From assembly GCA_907165065.1 (NCBI GenBank), contig OU015532.1, positions 43,130,839-43,194,838 on the forward strand: 64,000 nt of DNA, given 5' to 3'. A model generated the notes under the pieces. It did not search any database, was not told where the DNA came from, and worked only from the letters and a program-made list of their open reading frames with translations. The DNA comes from Caprimulgus europaeus. Taxonomy: Eukaryota > Chordata > Aves > Caprimulgiformes > Caprimulgidae. Of this stretch, positions 59,801-64,000 are shown one piece after another (position 1 is the stretch's first letter; each line of letters starts with the position of its first letter). Position numbers and translations under genes: made by a program.

Positions 59801-60731
59801 AGAGCCCACCACCTTTGCCAGCTGCCAGCAGGGCACAGAGGAACTCTAGCTGTTCTTCACCTTGGGAAGTATCTCCCTAGCCTTGGGCTTTGCAAAGACC
59901 AGCTAGAAAATGTGGCCACAGCACAGCCAGAGGGTTGGAAGCAGGACAGAAGAGAAGCCAGCGTTGCTTTCATTAAAAAAAAAAAAAGACAATAACTGTT
60001 CCCCAATTTGAAGCCAATGTCATTATTTTGGGAGAAAAGGCGGGTGGGGCTGCCTGACTCTTGGCCACCATGGGCCATGGACAGCCCCAGAGGGTGCAGT
60101 GGGGCCAGCAAGGGCTAAAGGGCAAAGGGGATCCCCACCTCAGGAGAGAAGGGACAAGTTCTGAGCCCTTGTGATGTGCAACCTGCTAAAGGGCTCTGTG
60201 GGGAGGTGGGGGAACTTCTGTCTAGTCATGTCCTGGGAGGTGGCCACAGGGGCCAGAGGGGTTTGTCCAACATGGGGACAAAGTATCCAAAAGATCAGGG
60301 ATCTTGTCCCTGCTGCTCTTGTTGGAGTGTAGAAGGAAGCAAAGAAGCAGGCAGGTAGTTTCCTGCCCGGAAAACAAATCTCCTTCCAAGAAGAGGTACC
60401 AGGGGAGCAAATAACCCTCACCCGGGGGTTCCCACTGTGGGGGTGCCCACGGGGCTGCAGGGTGCTTGTACCCCAGTGCCAGGGTGCCCACGGGGCCAGT
60501 TCCTGGGAGACCAGAGGGACCCGAAATGCCTTGGACCACAGACCCCAGGGCGTGGGGTTGGGTTGGGTGGGAGCAGGGACCGGCGCTGCCTGACCTCTCC
60601 CCGGTGCCGTGGCACGACCGGTCTCGGGACCCAACGCGGGGGTCCCGACCCGCCGGGGCACCCCCGGGATTCCCGGAGGGACGCGGGAGTGCGGGAAAGT
60701 TGGCAGAAGGACCCCCCAGCCCCCGCCAAGG

Positions 60732-60753
60732 CCCCCCCCCCCCCCCCCCCCCC
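60732..60753. repeat. Homopolymer of 22 C
   Basis: Uninterrupted C run just downstream (in minus-strand terms) of the predicted CHRM4 first exon. The length of such runs is often wrong in assemblies. Confidence 0.85.
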
Positions 60754-60905
60754 ATTCCTGGGGCCACCGGGTGCTACATCCCCGGGGGTGCGCACCCCCA
60801 CTCCATACACCCCCAACCCGCGCTGTCCCCCCACCCCCGCAGGGACCCTTCTCCCCCGCCACCCTGACCCCGTGCACACGGAGCAGCCCCCGAGCAGCGA
60901 CTCAC

Positions 60906-60942
60906 CGGCCAGCCCCCCGGCCGAGCCGTTCTCAGCGGCCAT
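60906..60942 (-). CDS. CHRM4: Predicted CHRM4 first coding exon in CpG island
   Basis: On the minus strand an ATG at 60942 in strong context (A at -3, G at +4) opens 12 codons (MAAENGSAGGLA) and is followed by a perfect GTGAGT donor at 60905. Phase 1 joins both the 42-nt exon and, directly, the receptor exon in frame. In mammals the CHRM4 first exon is non-coding, so translation from here is inference. Alternatively this exon could belong to another minus-strand gene. Confidence 0.42.
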
Positions 60943-60991
60943 GCTGCAGCGCCGAGCACCCCGCGCAGCCGTCGGGGACTCCGGTACGCAT
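60932..60991 (-). other. Upstream ORF overlapping the predicted CHRM4 first ATG
   Basis: A 19-codon frame starting 49 nt before the exon-1 ATG and ending at a TGA inside that exon's coding frame. If the transcript includes it, scanning ribosomes would meet it first; its start context is moderate (G at -3, C at +4). Confidence 0.35.
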
Positions 60992-61560
60992 GGCCCCGGC
61001 CGGAACCCGGCTACCGGCGGCGCCGGGCGCGGCGGAGGGGCGGGGAGGGGCGGTGGGAGGGGAGGGCCCGGTCCTCCCCCCTCCTCCCGCCCCCTCCCTC
61101 CCTCCCTCCCTCGCTCCCAGATGTGTCTCCCCCAGATGTACCCACCCCCCACCCCCCCACCCCTTGCAAAGACGCATCGGGTCTGGAGGGGAGTGGAGGG
61201 GGGGGCACCACGACATCAAAAAGCGGCGGCCAACTCCCCCTCCCTATTCTCGCCCCTCCCCACCCCCAGATGTTTCTCCCGCCCCCGCCAGCCAGATGTT
61301 GAGGGGAGGAGGGGTGGTGCCAGTACCGGGCAGCTTCGCCCCCCCACTCCCCGGGACCCCGGGAGCGCTGCCCTCAGCACCGTGGACAGCTCCACCCCCC
61401 GCACCGGCACCCCCCCGCCGCACCCCGCACCGGGACCCTCTACACCCCCCGCACCCACAGCCCCACCCGGGGAGCAGCGAGGGTTCCGCCCCCGGAGCAC
61501 CGGGACCTCAAGATGGGAGAGATCGAAACACCGGGAGGGGCGCAGCGGGGTCGGGCACAG

Positions 61561-63917
61561 CCCGGGCAAAGGGAGAGGGGCGTCCTCGGTGCACCCCCAT
61601 GGCCCCAAAATCCAGTTCAAACCCAGCCCTGGTGCACACACCTGCACTCGAAACAACTCTCTGCTGGGCTGTCACGCCGTGTTGGGGTTTTCCCCCCATG
61701 AACAAACCCATCAAGAGGCAGTTTCACAATCGGTTGACTGCCCCACAGGTTCTGCTTTCTCCTTTCACTGTAGTGATGAGAAAGTGTCAAGAAAGAAGAA
61801 ACAAATGGGGGAAAAAAATTAATCTGTCTTCCCTTCCCTCTACACCTTTCCCCTTCTCTCTGCTCGTACCTAGAGCGCCTCTCACCCACCCTCTGCCTCG
61901 CGCTGTCTCACAGACACACACGGGCAGCATGTCCCCATCTGCTCGGCTCTCACACAGACACATGAATGCACAGAAACAAACAAACGCCCCACTTTCTCCC
62001 TCCTTGGAATGATCACAGTCTCAGACGTGTTCCCACCATCCACTCCTTCACCTCCTCACCCTCCTCTCTTATGTCTCTTGCTCTGGAAGGTCGCACTTCA
62101 CTAAAGGCTGGTGTTTCATGTCAACATCTCATCTAAAATGTTAGCCAGACGTGCCCAGCTCACAGATTTGACCTCCCTCTTTCCCCAGGTCCTGCAAGCT
62201 GTTATGTTCTCCCTGGAGATGATGACTCCCAGGGAGAGTCTTTTCTGAGTCCCAGCAGGGAGGATGTTATAAGATAATCCAGACAATTTTCTCTGATGAC
62301 ACATCTCCAAGTGCTTCTCTCTGCTCTGTGGAAGGGTTAAAGCCTCTCAGCACTCACATCCACAGCTCGGCCGCTGTGCACACCAAGAGGTCCCTGCCAC
62401 AACAACGAGGAAGATGCATCATCATTATTTTGGTCACTGTAGGCCAGGTCCTGGCATTCCTTTGGTGACTTTTCAGTCAGCTGGGATTCATTTTCTTTCC
62501 TGCCTTCTTTGAGGAGTGAGAAGACAAACCTTTCCCAGTGCCAGCTGGTGCGGAGCCACGCGATCACGCTGACCACAGCGAGGCTTTGCTGACTTTTGCC
62601 AGCTTAACATCTGCCCACAACATTTTTTGCAGTCACTGACCAAAACCTGTCAAAGACTCCAGCCAGTTAATTGGAGTCTCTTGCCTCGCCCCAAAGCCCT
62701 GACCTCAAATAAATACTACCCTCTCCTTCTTCCCCCCTGTAAAAAAATTAATGTGAAAAAAACCTTTGCCACGCTCTGAGTGAACTCGTCAGACTGAGGA
62801 AATATCAGCTTCAAAGACAATTTGATTGCACTGGAGTTGGGTTATTTGATTGGACTCTTGTTTCAAACTACAACTCCCCATGGATAGACAAAAGACAGTA
62901 ATGAACAGCAAGAGGTCTTCTCCAAAGCTGATCAGTCATGGAGATAAAAATGCGTAACCAAATTGAATACAAAACTTTTCAGCTTCTAACTCTTCTCCTG
63001 GCTTTAGGCACTCTCATTAGTCAGGAGAAGCAGAGTTTCTGGAAGCCCAGCTCTCCATACATATTCCAATTACAGATCACACTTGCATCTCTTGCCTTGA
63101 CATATTCACACATTCCCTGCTCATGGGCTGCCAACAAGTGTCACCAGCCCCTCTCGCTGTCACCAAAGTGACATCACCTTCCTTAGGTCATGTAGGTACT
63201 GGCCAAGAAAATCAGTAACTCCTGCACTTCAGAACCTGACCCCAGCTCCAACCCTTCCCCAGACAGATACATTATGCCAGGCTGTGGGGTGGGACAAGAG
63301 GGACTTGTGGTTGCCCCACATCAGAAGCCAGAGGCTGACCTGCCTTCATGTTCAGTGGCTGGAGCAAAGGAAGGGCTTCCCTTATCTGCTTTTGGGATCA
63401 GGACCTGTCACAGCCTGAGTTTCCTACCACCTGGCTTGTTCTGGCAGGCACCTGGCGACTAAAACCAGCCCATGGCACCTTGGAGGGATCTGGGATACTC
63501 CTGGAGCTGGCCATTATTCATGGAACTGCACATCTCTCTTTTTTCATCATTGTACTTCCATCCTTTATTTTTGGATGGCTTTGTTATCCTTTTTCTTCTT
63601 TTTAGCCATGCCCATGAACTTTGCTGTGCCCGATGTCTAATCAGCGGTTGCTGCTCTTCCATTATTAGTTGGCAGTACTCCATCAGGCTCCTCCAGCTCA
63701 AAAATTGCCCTTGCACCAAAACAACACAGACACCTAGAAACACACAAAGCCATTCTTCTGCCCTCCAACCCTGAAGTGGGAGATGCAGGGGTCAGTGGCA
63801 AGTGGTGGTCCACCTTGGCTTGTTACATCTCCCATCCATACTCACCCTGAGGCAGAGGAGTGGCTGCAACACTCAGGAGATGGGTGTGTTTGAAGAGTAG
63901 GGAAGGCAGTTCCAAGT
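61561..63917. other. Sequence beyond the CHRM4 promoter
   Basis: No exon, RNA gene or repeat recognised. By synteny the 3' end of AMBRA1 (minus strand) might follow; a minus-strand AATAAA exists at 63569-63564 but nothing coding supports a gene here. Confidence 0.4.
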
Positions 63918-64000
63918 CACAGAATCACAGAATAATTTGGGTTGGAAGGGACCTTTTAAGGTCATCTAGTCCAACCTCCCTGCAGTGAGCACGGACATCT
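63918..64000 (-). mobile_element. CR1 LINE copy, cut by window end
   Basis: Inverted CR1 tail beginning CACAGAATCACAGAATAATT and continuing to the last base. Confidence 0.88.

Larger units (their letters stand above)
47503..60905 (-). other. CHRM4: Inferred CHRM4 first intron
   Basis: 13.4 kb without recognisable coding exons. Contains the solo LTR, a duplicated LTR end, two CR1 fragments, and AT-rich blocks with homeodomain-like ATTA/TAAT sites near 52930-53060, 53985-54110 and 59000-59090. It is intronic only if the upstream exon at 60906 really belongs to CHRM4. Confidence 0.4.
60530..61560 (-). promoter_or_regulatory. CHRM4: CpG island, probable CHRM4 promoter
   Basis: Dense CpG and G+C with a CCCT repeat (about 61091-61118, GGGA on the minus strand, quadruplex-capable) just upstream of the minus-strand ATG exon. 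Very long proline-rich frames on the plus strand here are composition artefacts. Confidence 0.55.

Noticed and set aside
60437..62012. Two overlapping plus-strand frames of more than 460 codons
   Set aside because: Both are proline/glycine/arginine low-complexity translations of a CpG island, include the C homopolymer, overlap each other in different frames and match no family.
61561..64000. AMBRA1 3' end expected by synteny
   Set aside because: No frame resembles AMBRA1 and no coding support was seen; a lone AATAAA is insufficient.

Overview
This window is bird genomic DNA. It carries many CR1 LINE tails with the typical ATTCTATGATTCT 3' end, an avian-type LTR, and three vertebrate genes in the conserved order DGKZ, MDK, CHRM4. 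All coding exons end in canonical GT donors and begin after AG acceptors. The sequence does not settle the species. The synteny matches human 11p11.2, where AMBRA1 follows CHRM4; no AMBRA1 exon was recognised here.

Region by region. 1-4100 is decayed endogenous retrovirus (ERV) on the minus strand: a possible LTR, gag-like sequence and reverse-transcriptase pieces, broken by two CR1 insertions. 4100-10400 is non-coding with two CR1 fragments. 10465-31922 is the complete coding region of diacylglycerol kinase zeta, long-N-terminus isoform, in 31 exons that sum to 3462 nt (1153 residues) with no frame break; its 3' UTR runs to about 34066. 34.1-37.4 kb is intergenic, with CR1 copies and a perfect 38-bp hairpin. 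37.5-42.9 kb is midkine: a CpG-rich non-coding first exon, a 3.4-kb first intron holding a 32-bp minisatellite, then four coding exons (143 residues). Midkine converges on the M4 muscarinic receptor, whose 490-residue coding exon lies on the minus strand at 45266-46738.

Upstream of that exon on the minus strand are a 42-nt cassette-like exon (47461-47502) and a CpG-island exon with ATG and donor (60906-60942). Both join the receptor reading frame and predict an undescribed 14- or 28-residue N-terminal extension. The 13-kb intron between them carries an avian LTR, a near-identical 111-bp duplicate, a CR1 copy, and several AT-rich, homeodomain-site-like blocks that may be enhancers. 61.6-64 kb shows no recognisable gene and ends in another CR1 tail.

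The three genes are not an operon. Their functions are lipid second-messenger attenuation (DGKZ), a secreted heparin-binding growth factor (MDK) and a Gi/o-coupled acetylcholine receptor (CHRM4); they are neighbours by ancestral synteny.
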